From assembly GCA_040719455.1 (NCBI GenBank), contig JBFDTN010000001.1, positions 1,331,001-1,395,000 on the forward strand: DNA of 64,000 nucleotides, given 5' to 3'. The DNA comes from Streptococcus pneumoniae (GTDB lineage: Bacteria; Bacillota; Bacilli; Lactobacillales; Streptococcaceae). A program made the translations under genes and the position numbers. Shown piece by piece: positions 55,390 through 64,000 of this stretch. How positions within the stretch are numbered: the stretch's first letter is position 1; every line of letters begins with the position of its first letter. The notes beneath the pieces are model-generated. The model was not told the DNA's origin. It worked only from the letters and a program-made list of their open reading frames with translations, and ran no database searches.

Positions 55390-56622
55390 CTAATCCTCCC
55401 AGCGTTTGAAGGCTAGTACTGCATTATGACCTCCAAAGCCAAATGTATTTGAAATAGCATATGGAATTTCTTGCTCTTTTCCTTGTCCATAGATGACATT
55501 AGCTTCCATATAATCGGATAATTCCGTCGTTCCTGCTGTCATTGGGACAAAGCTATGGTTCATAGCTTCAATCGTTGCAATGGCCTCTACGGCACCTGCT
55601 GCACCCAGCAAATGACCTGTAAATGATTTGGTCGATGAGACCGCCACATCTTTGCCAAGAGCTGCAACAATCGCTTGACTTTCTCCTTTTTCATTGGCAG
55701 GAGTTGAGGTACCATGCGCATTGACATAAGCTACTTGACTAGGCTCAAGCTCCGCCTCTTCAAGGGCTAATTGAATGGCTTTAATAGCCCCTCTTCCTTC
55801 TGGATGTGGAGAAGTCATATGATAAGCATCACAAGTGTTTCCATAACCTACAATTTCCACTAAAATCTTAGCTCCACGAGCTTTAGCGCTCTCTAAGCTT
55901 TCTAAGATAAGCATCCCTGCTCCTTCACCCATGACAAATCCATTTCGATCCTTATCAAAAGGAATTGAAGCACGTTTAGGATCTTCTGTCGTTGATAGAG
56001 CCGTCAAACTTTGGAAACCTGCGATAGCAAATGGTGTAATCGCAGCTTCTGAACCACCAACCAGCATGACATCTTGGAAACCAAATTTAATAGATCTGAA
56101 AGCTTCACCAATGGCATCATTTGAAGAAGCACAGGCTGTATTCACCGACTTACAAATCCCTCTAGCTCCAACTTTCATAGCTACATTTCCTGCCGCCATA
56201 TTGGGAAGAGCTTTGGGCAAGGTCATTGGCTTAACCCGCTTAGGACCCTTTTCATGCAATCGAAGAACCTGCTCTTCAATCTCTGCGATCCCCCCAATAC
56301 CAGACGCCACAATCACACCAAATCGTTCCTGATCGAGACTCTCCACATCAAGCTTAGCATTTGCAACTGCCTCAAGAGACGCATAAAGGGCGTACAAAGA
56401 ATACAAATCAAAACGATTGGTATCTTTCTTCACAAAATACTTATCAAACGGGAAATCGTTGATTTCTGCTGCATTACGCACGCTGTATTCACTCGTATCA
56501 AACTTCGTGATCGGAGCAATCCCAATATTTCCTGCTTGTAAATTCTTCCAAAATTCCTCTGGACTGTGGCCAATAGGAGACGTTAGACCATAGCCTGTCA
56601 CAACAACACGATGTAATTTCAT
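55390..56622 (-). CDS. fabF: 3-oxoacyl-ACP synthase II (KASII)
   Basis: The start is revised to 56622 (MKLHRVVVTGYGLTSPIG, AAAGGAG upstream), 410 residues. The condensing-enzyme triad: Cys164 (NTACASSNDAIG), His in NAHGTSTPANE and His in STKSFTGHLLGAAGA. It elongates acyl-ACP with malonyl-ACP. It lies 10 bp downstream of fabG. Confidence 0.96.
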   Translation of the reverse strand: MKLHRVVVTGYGLTSPIGHSPEEFWKNLQAGNIGIAPITKFDTSEYSVRNAAEINDFPFDKYFVKKDTNRFDLYSLYALYASLEAVANAKLDVESLDQERFGVIVASGIGGIAEIEEQVLRLHEKGPKRVKPMTLPKALPNMAAGNVAMKVGARGICKSVNTACASSNDAIGEAFRSIKFGFQDVMLVGGSEAAITPFAIAGFQSLTALSTTEDPKRASIPFDKDRNGFVMGEGAGMLILESLESAKARGAKILVEIVGYGNTCDAYHMTSPHPEGRGAIKAIQLALEEAELEPSQVAYVNAHGTSTPANEKGESQAIVAALGKDVAVSSTKSFTGHLLGAAGAVEAIATIEAMNHSFVPMTAGTTELSDYMEANVIYGQGKEQEIPYAISNTFGFGGHNAVLAFKRWED

Positions 56623-56632
56623 ACAAACTCCT

Positions 56633-57367
56633 TTACTGCATGGTAAGACCGCCATCTAAAGCGACTACCTGACCTGTCATGTATTCTTGCTTAGCAAGAA
56701 ACACAGCTACCTCTGCGACTTCTTCGGGATTGCCAAATCGCTTCATCGGGATTTGCGCCAAGGTCGCATCCTTGACTTTCTCTGGCAAAACATCTGTCAT
56801 ATCCGATTCAATCATACCAGGCGCAATCACATTGACTCGGACATTACGTCCAGCCACTTCACGCGCAACCGACTTGCTAAAGCCAATCAATCCCGCTTTT
56901 GACGCTGCATAATTAGCTTGACCGATATTGCCCAGTAAGCCAACCACGCTAGAGACATTGATGATACTTCCCTCTCTCGCCTTGGTCATCGGTTTTAGCA
57001 CCGCTTGGGTCATGTTGAAGGCACCTGTCAGATTCACTTTTAGGACTTGTTCGAAATCATCCTCAGTTAATTTTAACATAAGTTTGTCTTTCGTGATACC
57101 TGCATTATTGACTAAAATGTCCACAGAACCCAATTTTTCGCATGCTTCCTCAATCATTCGCTTCGCATCCGAGCTATCAGAGACATCTCCAGACACCGCT
57201 ACAACTTTCACATCATAGTCTTCAAACGCTGCTAACAAGTCAGCTTCAATCCTTCTTCGACCATTTAAGACGACATTTGCACCACAAGCTGCAAACTTAT
57301 GGGCAATTGCAAGACCAATCCCACGTGTAGAACCGGTGATAAATACATTTTTTTCTTTTAAATTCAT
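56633..57367 (-). CDS. fabG: 3-oxoacyl-ACP reductase
   Basis: 244 residues, short-chain dehydrogenase. The NADPH loop is TGSTRGIG (11-18); the catalytic set is Ser139/140, Tyr153 and Lys157 (INVSSVVG...YAASKAG). It reduces 3-ketoacyl-ACP. Six bases separate it from fabD. Confidence 0.96.
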   Translation of the reverse strand: MNLKEKNVFITGSTRGIGLAIAHKFAACGANVVLNGRRRIEADLLAAFEDYDVKVVAVSGDVSDSSDAKRMIEEACEKLGSVDILVNNAGITKDKLMLKLTEDDFEQVLKVNLTGAFNMTQAVLKPMTKAREGSIINVSSVVGLLGNIGQANYAASKAGLIGFSKSVAREVAGRNVRVNVIAPGMIESDMTDVLPEKVKDATLAQIPMKRFGNPEEVAEVAVFLAKQEYMTGQVVALDGGLTMQ

Positions 57368-57373
57368 CTTTCC

Positions 57374-58294
57374 TTACTTCCCTAGAAAATCTGCTAACGT
57401 TTTTTCGTCTTCCACATGACAAACCGACAAAGACTTGTCAATTTTCTTGATAAAACCAGACAAAACCTTCCCTGGTCCGATTTCGACAAAGGAGCTTGCA
57501 CCTAGCTCTTTCATGCGCTCAATACTCTCATAAAATCGTACTGGTTCCATCACCTGACGCTCTAATAAGCGCTTAACCTGTGATAATTCCATAATATCGG
57601 CTTCTGTATTACCCACGACAGGTATTTGGAATTCTGCAAAATCCACTTCTTTTAAGGTTTCTGCCAATCGCTGGCTCGCTTTTTCTAAAAGAGCTGTGTG
57701 AAAAGGGCCTGAAACCTTGAGTGGAATCATCCGCTTCACACCAGCTTGTGAAAGAAGCTCTACCGCTTCGTCCACAGCTGCCACTTCTCCTCCAATCACA
57801 ATTTGAGAAGGCGTGTTATAGTTAGCTGGAGTCACAATTCCTTTGTAAGACGCTTGTTGGCAGATTTCTTCAATCATTGCCGCATCTGCATTCAAAACAG
57901 CTACCATCTTACCAGAACCTTCTGGCGCAGCCTCTTCCATAAAAGCCCCACGTTTAGCTACTAAGTCCAAGGCAGCTGCAAAAGACAGACTCCCCGCAGC
58001 TACCAAGGCAGCATATTCCCCTAAAGACAGACCAGCTGCCATATCAGGCTGAAAACTATTTTCTGTCAAGCACCGATAAATCGCAATAGACGTTGTTAAG
58101 ATCGCTGGCTGTGTATAGCGTGTCTGATGGAGTTTTTCCTCATCATGATTGATCAAATCTCGCAAATCATATCCTAAAATTTCCTGAGCTTCTTGAAAAG
58201 TCTCTCGAACAATCGCATGCTGATCATACAAATCTCTTGCCATACCCAAATATTGGGCGCCTTGTCCTGCAAATACAACAGCTGTCTTAGTCAT
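57374..58294 (-). CDS. fabD: Malonyl-CoA:ACP transacylase
   Basis: 306 residues. Nucleophile Ser90 in GLSLGEYAAL; His in SGPFHTALL; the N-terminal FAGQGAQYLGM motif is present. It loads malonate onto ACP. It overlaps the end of fabK by 8 bp. Confidence 0.96.
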   Translation of the reverse strand: MTKTAVVFAGQGAQYLGMARDLYDQHAIVRETFQEAQEILGYDLRDLINHDEEKLHQTRYTQPAILTTSIAIYRCLTENSFQPDMAAGLSLGEYAALVAAGSLSFAAALDLVAKRGAFMEEAAPEGSGKMVAVLNADAAMIEEICQQASYKGIVTPANYNTPSQIVIGGEVAAVDEAVELLSQAGVKRMIPLKVSGPFHTALLEKASQRLAETLKEVDFAEFQIPVVGNTEADIMELSQVKRLLERQVMEPVRFYESIERMKELGASSFVEIGPGKVLSGFIKKIDKSLSVCHVEDEKTLADFLGK

Positions 58295-59261
58295 GTTTCA
58301 TCACTCCTGCCCAACGTTTCGCCTCACGCTCAATCACACGCGCTGCTCCCTCATACACATCGTGGATAATTTCCTCGACGGTTTCTTCCTTTGTAATCAA
58401 TCCAGCAATCTGTCCTGCCATGACCGAACCATTTTCGACATCGCCACGAACCACTGCATTCGCAAGACTGCCTGCCCCCATTTCCTCAAATACAGTCAAA
58501 TCTGGCTTTTCTTCTTTAAAAGCCGCTTTTTCTGCTTGGTCAAATTGACGCGTCAGCTTATTTTTAATCCCACGAACGGCATGCCCAAAATGTTGCGCAG
58601 AAATCGTTGTATCAATATCTCTTGCTTTCAGAATTTTTTCCTTATAATTCGGGTGTGCATTGGATTCACGAGCCACAACAAAACGTGTACCTAGCTGAAC
58701 AGCCTCTGCTCCCAACATAAAGGCAGCAGCTGCACCCGCACCATCAGCGATTCCTCCTGCTGCAATCACAGGAATCTCTACTGCTTCAACTACTTGTCTC
58801 ACCAAGGTCATGGTTGTCAGCTTTCCGATATGACCGCCAGCCTCCATGCCTTCTGCAATCACAGCATCCGCACCGATTTTTTCCATTCGTTTTGCTAGAG
58901 CAACACTTGGTACCACCGGAATGACTGTAATTCCAGCCTCATGAAAACGAGACATGTATTTCCCTGGATTACCAGCACCAGTCGTCACAACCTTGACTCC
59001 TTCTTCAATGACCAAATCAACAATATCATCTACAAAAGGAGACAAGAGCATAATATTGACTCCAAAAGGCTTGTCTGTCAAAGATTTAATCGTATCAATA
59101 TTCTTTTTAACTACTTCTTTCGGAGCATTACCACCGCCGATAATCCCTAAACCACCAGCTTTTGATACACTACCTGCCAAGTCACCATCAGCGACCCAAG
59201 CCATCCCTCCTTGGAAAATGGGGTATTCAATCTTTAATAACTCTGTAATTCGCGTTTGCAC
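58287..59261 (-). CDS. fabK: Enoyl-ACP reductase II (FMN-dependent)
   Basis: 324 residues, the exact length of pneumococcal FabK. It is an NPD-like flavoprotein with GGMAWVADGDLAGSVSKAGGLGIIGGG, EGMEAGGHIGKL and IPVIAAGGIADG. It reduces trans-2-enoyl-ACP in place of FabI and therefore confers intrinsic triclosan tolerance in this genus. It heads the second transcription unit, behind a FabT-like site and a miniature repeat. Confidence 0.96.
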   Translation of the reverse strand: MQTRITELLKIEYPIFQGGMAWVADGDLAGSVSKAGGLGIIGGGNAPKEVVKKNIDTIKSLTDKPFGVNIMLLSPFVDDIVDLVIEEGVKVVTTGAGNPGKYMSRFHEAGITVIPVVPSVALAKRMEKIGADAVIAEGMEAGGHIGKLTTMTLVRQVVEAVEIPVIAAGGIADGAGAAAAFMLGAEAVQLGTRFVVARESNAHPNYKEKILKARDIDTTISAQHFGHAVRGIKNKLTRQFDQAEKAAFKEEKPDLTVFEEMGAGSLANAVVRGDVENGSVMAGQIAGLITKEETVEEIIHDVYEGAARVIEREAKRWAGVMKHD

Positions 59262-59290
59262 TCTCTATCCTCCCTATTACTTAGCTAATA

Positions 59291-59391
59291 CAGTCATTTA
59301 GTTTTAATTTATTACATCATTCACTCGTCTTGCCTGACTTAAACTACGCTTGCGACTCATTGCCTCGTACTAAATCAAAACTAAACAACCA
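59291..59391. repeat. 101-bp RUP-like miniature element, copy 5 (fabK leader)
   Basis: Left tip CAGTCATTTAGTTTTAAT, right tip AAACTAAACAACCA, with TA duplications at 59289-59290 and 59392-59393. It is in the same orientation as copy 3 and lies between the FabT box and the fabK start. Confidence 0.9.
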
Positions 59392-59405
59392 TAGTTCCAT
59401 TTATA

Positions 59406-59418
59406 CTTTGAGAATCAA
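59406..59418 (-). promoter_or_regulatory. FabT-like operator upstream of fabK
   Basis: TTTGAGAATCAAA is a 13-bp dyad close to the FabT consensus (TTTGATTATCAAA). On the minus strand it sits just upstream of a TATAAA -10 candidate (about 59399-59404). FabT binding upstream of fabK is established in pneumococcus. Confidence 0.7.
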
Positions 59419-59518
59419 ACTATTAGCCAAACAAGAAAGTGGAACCAACTATTAGCCTTAGTCTCTCAAAAAAGACATCTAGGCTTTTGTATCTGTGTTC
59501 CACTCCCTATGCTAGCTT

Positions 59519-59740
59519 TTATGCACGTTCTTCAACGTAAGCAACCAAATCACCTACGGTATTCAAATCGTCTTCTGCTTCGATTTGGATATCAAAAGCA
59601 TCTTCGATTTCAGAAATCACTTGGAACAAGTCCAATGAATCCGCATCAAGATCATCAAATGTTGACTCAAGTGTCACTTCTGATGCATCTTTTCCAAGTT
59701 CTTCAACAATAATTTCTTGTATTTTCTCAAATACTGCCAT
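59519..59740 (-). CDS. acpP: Acyl carrier protein
   Basis: 73 residues, acidic. Phosphopantetheine site Ser35 in [13 protein letters not shown]. It carries the growing acyl chain through the cluster's enzymes. It lies between fabH and fabK; the 257-bp gap after it holds the fabK regulatory region. Confidence 0.97.
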   Translation of the reverse strand: MAVFEKIQEIIVEELGKDASEVTLESTFDDLDADSLDLFQVISEIEDAFDIQIEAEDDLNTVGDLVAYVEERA

Positions 59741-59787
59741 GATAGACTCCTTTAAAATTTTTATCTATGTGTTTTACACACAAGTAA

Positions 59788-60765
59788 CTAAATAATCACA
59801 ATGAGTGTCCCCCAGGTTAAGCCACCACCAAAACCAGAAAGTAAAATCTTCTGACTTCCGTTTAGGACAATATCCCCTTTTTCGACACACTCAGATAGCA
59901 GGATAGGAATGCTAGCTGCACTGGTATTGCCATACTCCATCATATTGGCTGGCATTTTTTCTCGTGCAACCCCAATCTTTCGTGCCATCTTATCTAAAAT
60001 ACGAACATTGGCCTGATGTAGTAAAAACCAATCAATCTCTTCAGACTCAAGACCACTGCTTGCAATCGTCTCTTTGATGGACTTTGAAACATCTCTTGTC
60101 GCAAAGTCAAAGACTGCCCGACCATCCATTTGTAGATAGGTATTAACCGATTTTGCTTCTGAAAATGGTGAGTTCAAAGAAGTTTGTCCATACGTTAAAC
60201 TAGAGCTACGAGAACCATCTGTCCCTTGATTTTCAGCTAGAAAATGCTGAACACTGCTACTTTCTAAAAGAACACCACCAGCGCCATCACCAAATAAAAC
60301 AGCTGTTCCACGATCTGACCAATCTAAAGCCTTAGAAACCGTCTCACTACCAATCACAAGACCACATTTATAACGCCCAGAAGAAATGAACTTTTCACCA
60401 ACGGACAAGGCAAATACAAATCCGCTACAAGCAGCTGTCAAATCAAAAGCAAATGCCTTACTTGCCTGAATGTTAGCCTGAACCTTAGCAGCAGTAGATG
60501 GCATCATCGAATCAGGTGTCATGGTCGCTACAATGATAAAATCAAGCTCTTCAGCACTTAGTTGTGCTTTTTCTAACAACTGCTCTGCAACTTTTGTCGC
60601 CAAATCACTCGTTGTCTCTGTGCATGAGATATGCCGCCTTTTAATCCCTGTTCGAGTTGCGATCCAGTCGTCACTCGTATCCATTATCTTTGCCAAGTCA
60701 TCATTGGTAATGACTTGCTCAGGCACATAATGGGCTACCTGACTAATCTTTGCATAACTCATCAT
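59788..60765 (-). CDS. fabH: 3-oxoacyl-ACP synthase III (KASIII)
   Basis: 325 residues. Cys113 ([11 protein letters not shown]), His in [10 protein letters not shown] and Asn in EYGNTSAAS make the triad. It starts chains by condensing acetyl-CoA with malonyl-ACP. The start overlaps the fabT stop, so it is coupled to the repressor. Confidence 0.97.
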   Translation of the reverse strand: MMSYAKISQVAHYVPEQVITNDDLAKIMDTSDDWIATRTGIKRRHISCTETTSDLATKVAEQLLEKAQLSAEELDFIIVATMTPDSMMPSTAAKVQANIQASKAFAFDLTAACSGFVFALSVGEKFISSGRYKCGLVIGSETVSKALDWSDRGTAVLFGDGAGGVLLESSSVQHFLAENQGTDGSRSSSLTYGQTSLNSPFSEAKSVNTYLQMDGRAVFDFATRDVSKSIKETIASSGLESEEIDWFLLHQANVRILDKMARKIGVAREKMPANMMEYGNTSAASIPILLSECVEKGDIVLNGSQKILLSGFGGGLTWGTLIVII

Positions 60766-61196
60766 TTCAAATCCTCAAGAAACTGATATAAATTTTTCAA
60801 GCCCTTATCCATCACCTTTATCTCATCCTCAGCCATACCGTCGATAATTCTCTCGACCATAGCTTTATGAAATCTGCGATGCAAGCGATAGACTAAACGC
60901 CCTTTTTTAGTCAAATATAGATGAACCACTCGACGATCTTTTTCCGAACGAATGCGCTCAATATAGCCTTTACGTTCCAAATTATTCAGACTGGTCGTAA
61001 CCGTCCCTAAAGTCACCATCAATTCTTTTGCAACTTGACTCGGTGTTCCATTAGGATTGTTGCCAATCACATCAATCGTGTGCATTTCTTTAATGGAAAT
61101 ATCCTTAAATCGACTTCCACGAAGACTGGCCTCTTCAATCACCAATACGTTATTAAAAATGGATGTTAAATAATCATTGACTAATTGGTAATCCAA
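60762..61196 (-). CDS. fabT: MarR-family repressor of fatty-acid synthesis
   Basis: 144 residues. The winged helix ([31 protein letters not shown], wing [13 protein letters not shown]) and long N- and C-terminal dimer helices match MarR/FabT. It represses fab genes when loaded with long-chain acyl-ACP. The promoter TTGCAA-N17-TACAAT (61247-61275) lies upstream, and a weaker FabT-like TTTTGATGATAAA (61220-61232) lies near its start point. Confidence 0.95.
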   Translation of the reverse strand: MDYQLVNDYLTSIFNNVLVIEEASLRGSRFKDISIKEMHTIDVIGNNPNGTPSQVAKELMVTLGTVTTSLNNLERKGYIERIRSEKDRRVVHLYLTKKGRLVYRLHRRFHKAMVERIIDGMAEDEIKVMDKGLKNLYQFLEDLK

Positions 61197-61246
61197 GGTA
61201 GGCCTCTTTCTTAAAAACTTTTATCATCAAAACATTTGACTAGAAA

Positions 61247-61275
61247 ATTGTATCAAACTTCAAATGAAATTGCAA
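61247..61275 (-). promoter_or_regulatory. fabT promoter
   Basis: Minus strand: TTGCAA (61270-61275), 17-bp spacer, TACAAT (61247-61252). A degenerate FabT-like dyad lies just downstream at 61220-61232. Confidence 0.6.
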
Positions 61276-61283
61276 GCATTTAC

Positions 61284-62075
61284 TTACTTCCCAAGAAATT
61301 GAGGACGTCGTTTTTCTGCATAAGCCCTAACACCTTCTTTAAAATCCTCTGTAAAGGCTAAAGCTTTTTGAAGAGCTAATTCTAGCTCTTTATACTCGTT
61401 CCAAGCATTAAAGCTACTGTTAAAAACTAGCTCTTTCATCGCACGGTAAGAATTTGCAGACCCGCGTCTTAACTTCTTAAGGAGTTGATTCAAATCTTTT
61501 TCCAAAGATTCTTTCTCAGAAACCTTATACAAAATTCCATAATCATACGCTTTTTGAGCCGAAAGCGCCTCTCCTGTCATTGCTAACTGGAGTGCACGTG
61601 TAACGCCAATGGAGCGACTCAATAAGAATAACCCACCAGCATCGGGTGCCAATCCAACACCTACAAAGGCTTGAATAAAACGAGATTTCTCACTGGCTAT
61701 ACAAAAATCCGCAGCAACTACCATATTCGCTGCCGCTCCTGCCACTGCTCCATCAACCAAGAAAATCACTGGTTTTAAAAGACGTTTCATTCGATAAGAA
61801 ATTTCATTGACTAGAGCTACAATCTCTACTAAAGACTCAATATCATCTTCTTCAACAGCTCTTCTCATTTCTGCTAAATCACCACCTACCGAGAAAATAT
61901 TTCCATTCGCCTTTATGACACAAAAACGAATCTTCTCATCCTCTTGAATGACTTCTAATGCGGCTAAAATTTCTTGGCACATCATCACGTTAAAGCCATT
62001 TGAGACCTCAGGACGATTCAGCGTAATCACTCCCAAATCATCTATTGTATGGTATAAAATTGTTGTAAAGTCCAT
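61284..62075 (-). CDS. fabM: trans-2-decenoyl-ACP isomerase (enoyl-CoA hydratase family)
   Basis: 263 residues, crotonase fold: [40 protein letters not shown], and [19 protein letters not shown]. Upstream of fabT in streptococci this is FabM, which shifts the trans-2 double bond to cis-3 and so makes unsaturated fatty acids. It has its own promoter and a perfect FabT dyad. Confidence 0.92.
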   Translation of the reverse strand: MDFTTILYHTIDDLGVITLNRPEVSNGFNVMMCQEILAALEVIQEDEKIRFCVIKANGNIFSVGGDLAEMRRAVEEDDIESLVEIVALVNEISYRMKRLLKPVIFLVDGAVAGAAANMVVAADFCIASEKSRFIQAFVGVGLAPDAGGLFLLSRSIGVTRALQLAMTGEALSAQKAYDYGILYKVSEKESLEKDLNQLLKKLRRGSANSYRAMKELVFNSSFNAWNEYKELELALQKALAFTEDFKEGVRAYAEKRRPQFLGK

Positions 62076-62111
62076 ATTGTGCTTCTTTTTATTTTATTTG
62101 CTTTTAAAATA

Positions 62112-62172
62112 ATTTGATAATCAAATATTTAAAAGCTAGTATTCATTTTAACACAGTATCGCAGATTGTCAA
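62112..62172 (-). promoter_or_regulatory. fabM promoter and FabT operator
   Basis: Minus strand: TTGACA (62167-62172), 16-bp spacer, TAAAAT (62145-62150). The perfect palindrome ATTTGATAATCAAAT (62112-62126) lies about 10-25 bp past the start point and matches the FabT consensus. Confidence 0.8.
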
Positions 62173-62213
62173 GTCCTATTTTCTAAAAGTTTTCCAATTC
62201 TTTTTCAAATCAA

Positions 62214-62242
62214 TTGCTAAGAAGTCAGAATTTTGCTATAAT
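62214..62242 (+). promoter_or_regulatory. Aspartate kinase promoter
   Basis: TTGCTA (62214-62219), 17-bp spacer, TATAAT (62237-62242), 25 bp before the ATG. Confidence 0.75.
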
Positions 62243-62267
62243 TTAAAGAAAAAATCAAGGAGATTAT

Positions 62268-63626
62268 ATGAAAGTTGTAAAATTCGGAGGAAGTTCACTT
62301 GCCTCCGCTACACAATTAGAAAAAGTATTGCAGATTGTTAAAGACGATCCTGAGCGTCGCTTTGTTGTCGTTTCTGCTCCTGGAAAACGCAACGCAGAAG
62401 ATACAAAAGTTACAGATGCTTTGATTCGTTACTACCGCGACTATGTCGAAGAAAATGATGTGACAGCTCACCAAGAATGGATCATTAAGCGCTATGGTGA
62501 CATGGTTAAAGAACTAAACCTCAAACCAAGTGTCTTAGAGAAGATTTCAAAAAGCATTTTGAAATTGGCTACTTTGCCAATTGAAGAGAATAACTTTCTG
62601 TATGATACTTTCCTTGCTGCTGGTGAGAATAACAATGCAAAATTGATTGCAGCCTATTTTAACAAAAATGGGATTCCAGCACGCTATATTCATCCAAAAG
62701 AAGCCGGAATCTTCGTATCTAGTGAACCAGGAAATGCTCAGATTTTGCCATCTAGCTATGACAAAATTGAAGAACTCGTGAATTCCCAAGAAGTATTAGT
62801 CATTCCAGGATTCTTTGGTGTCACACAAGATGGACAAATTTGTACATTCTCACGCGGAGGATCTGACATCACAGGTTCTATTATTGCTGCTGGTGTCAAA
62901 GCTGATCTCTATGAAAACTTTACAGATGTAGATGGAATTTTCGCAGCTCATCCAGGAATTATTCATAATCCTCATTCCATTCCTGAACTAACTTATCGGG
63001 AAATGCGGGAATTAGCCTATGCAGGATTTTCAGTACTACATGACGAAGCTCTAATTCCAGCCTATCGTGGTAAAATTCCATTAGTCATCAAAAACACCAA
63101 TAATCCAAGCCATCCAGGCACACGAATTGTCTTACAGCATACGACACAAGCCCTACCTGTTGTAGGTATCGCAGCAGACTCCAATTTTACCAGCATCAAC
63201 ATGTCTAAATACCTCATGAACCGTGAAGTTGGTTTCGGACGCAAACTATTACAAATCTTCGAAGATCTAAATATTAGCTGGGAACACATGCCAACAGGTA
63301 TTGATGATCTCTCCATTATCCTTCGCAATCGTGAGCTCACTCCTATCAAAGAAGAAGAGATTCTTCGCCAACTACGACAAAAACTAGAAGTCGACCATGT
63401 TGAAATTGAACATGGGCTCTCCATTATCATGATTGTCGGTGAAAACATGAAGAGTCACGTTGGACTTACAGCCACTGCAACTAAGGCACTTTCAGACCAT
63501 CAGATCAATATCCAGATGATTTCCCAAGGATCTAGCGAAGTCTCCATCATGATAGTTATCAATTCAGAACAAGAAAAAGCAGCCATCAAAGCCCTCTATC
63601 AAGCATTCTTTGCAGAGAATAACTAA
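62268..63626 (+). CDS. Aspartate kinase
   Basis: 452 residues. The kinase domain begins KFGGSSLASATQLEKV, with FSRGGSDITGSIIAAGVKADLYENFTDVDG; two C-terminal ACT domains follow (about 310-450). It phosphorylates aspartate, opening lysine, threonine and methionine synthesis. AAGGAG precedes the ATG. It is a single gene diverging from fabM. Whether it is Lys- or Thr-regulated cannot be told. Confidence 0.96.
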   Translation: MKVVKFGGSSLASATQLEKVLQIVKDDPERRFVVVSAPGKRNAEDTKVTDALIRYYRDYVEENDVTAHQEWIIKRYGDMVKELNLKPSVLEKISKSILKLATLPIEENNFLYDTFLAAGENNNAKLIAAYFNKNGIPARYIHPKEAGIFVSSEPGNAQILPSSYDKIEELVNSQEVLVIPGFFGVTQDGQICTFSRGGSDITGSIIAAGVKADLYENFTDVDGIFAAHPGIIHNPHSIPELTYREMRELAYAGFSVLHDEALIPAYRGKIPLVIKNTNNPSHPGTRIVLQHTTQALPVVGIAADSNFTSINMSKYLMNREVGFGRKLLQIFEDLNISWEHMPTGIDDLSIILRNRELTPIKEEEILRQLRQKLEVDHVEIEHGLSIIMIVGENMKSHVGLTATATKALSDHQINIQMISQGSSEVSIMIVINSEQEKAAIKALYQAFFAENN

Positions 63627-63638
63627 AGCCGCCTCTAG

Positions 63639-63680
63639 AAGGATTGAATCCAGTGATTTACAGGATTCAGTCCTTTTACT
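63639..63680 (+). terminator. Aspartate kinase terminator
   Basis: AAGGATTGAATCC pairs with GGATTCAGTCCTT (one G-T), followed by TT. Confidence 0.8.
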
Positions 63681-63815
63681 TTTTCTTCCCTCAAGCATTG
63701 TCTTCAGCTGCTGAAGGCTAAAGATATGAATAAATTATAGATACTGACTTCCTGTCCACCCCCTTCAACTGTGACATCACTAACATTTTTCTAAGATACA
63801 AATTTAATAAAAAAA

Positions 63816-64000
63816 ACTCGTGGTGCTAGTTAATCTCGAAGTATCTCAGATTGTAAGCCAGTATAATTTGCTCCAGCCTTAACTACAGACCTGCTAAACT
63901 TCTAGTCAGTGTGTGTTCTATATCAAAAAGACCGCAAAGCTCTGAGAAGCGAGTCTCAATGGTTCGTCTCATAGCTATCAATTTCCAATGATTATGTTGT
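63816..64000 (-). mobile_element. IS982-family element, copy 2 (cut by window edge)
   Basis: It starts with the same terminal repeat ACTCGTGGTGCTAGTTAAT as copy 1 and follows it closely. Differences near 63885-63901 turn the CAG codon of the transposase (GLQLRL in copy 1) into TAG, giving a stop about 24 residues early. The rest of the element lies outside the window. No gene was seen in 63681-63815. Confidence 0.9.

Overview
The window is a chromosomal segment of a low-GC Firmicute, almost certainly a Streptococcus. The evidence is LPxTG surface proteins, the mraY-pbpX-ftsL-rsmH cell-wall cluster, a FabK/FabM/FabT-type fatty-acid locus, manLMN-manO, a FakA/Asp23 pair and streptococcal insertion sequences. 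The species cannot be fixed from sequence alone; gene order fits the suis/sanguinis side of the genus.

Layout. 1-8.7 kb: three co-oriented, sortase-anchored surface peptidases (M26 metalloprotease cut by the window edge, C69 dipeptidase, X-prolyl dipeptidyl peptidase). 8.7-13.2 kb, minus strand: rsmH, ftsL, pbpX, mraY (septal wall synthesis). 13.3-15.8 kb: a small XRE/membrane-protein/DUF3278/GNAT operon with a consensus promoter and two matching operator palindromes. 16.1-18.5 kb: amino-acid ABC transporter. 18.5-26.0 kb: an insertion-sequence sink, with an IS1182 element in a terminator loop, then an ISL3 element that itself contains IS30, IS3 (which contains IS982) and a second IS30. 26-32 kb, minus: a small unknown gene, a band-7 protein and ilvBNCA with a CodY-like site. 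32.1-32.9 kb: dense intergenic repeats. 32.9-38.7 kb, minus: a DUF2200 gene, two lipoproteins and an ABC exporter with a DesK/DesR-type two-component system whose kinase is split by IS630. A second, inverted IS630 sits just upstream of DUF2200. 39.8-42.6 kb: fakA, an Asp23 protein and rpmB. 42.7-44.1 kb: a LytTR regulator with a LiaF-like membrane partner and tRNA-Thr. 44.2-49.5 kb: adhP, manLMN, a zinc-ribbon gene and manO. 49.5-51 kb: T-box-controlled serS. 51.2-62.1 kb, minus: a small membrane protein and then accADC-fabZ-accB-fabFGDK-acpP-fabHT-fabM. 62.3-63.6 kb: aspartate kinase; a second, damaged IS982 runs off the end.

The strongest unexplained signals are repeats. A 101-bp element with TA target duplications occurs five times (one copy shortened) and shares its tips with the resident IS630, which suggests a RUP-like, IS630-mobilised miniature element. 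Copies lie in the leader of the XRE gene, inside the serS T-box riboswitch and in the fabK leader downstream of a FabT site. A separate ~150-bp intergenic core rich in palindromes occurs three times, accompanied by hairpins that keep a CCACTGG-type centre while both arms change together. IS630 copy B cuts off the original start of the DUF2200 gene but places its own terminal Shine-Dalgarno sequence in front of the next in-frame ATG. A LytTR-type 9-12-9 direct repeat lies upstream of the LytTR gene. All start sites marked as revised were chosen by ribosome-binding site and family length. No database search was run.
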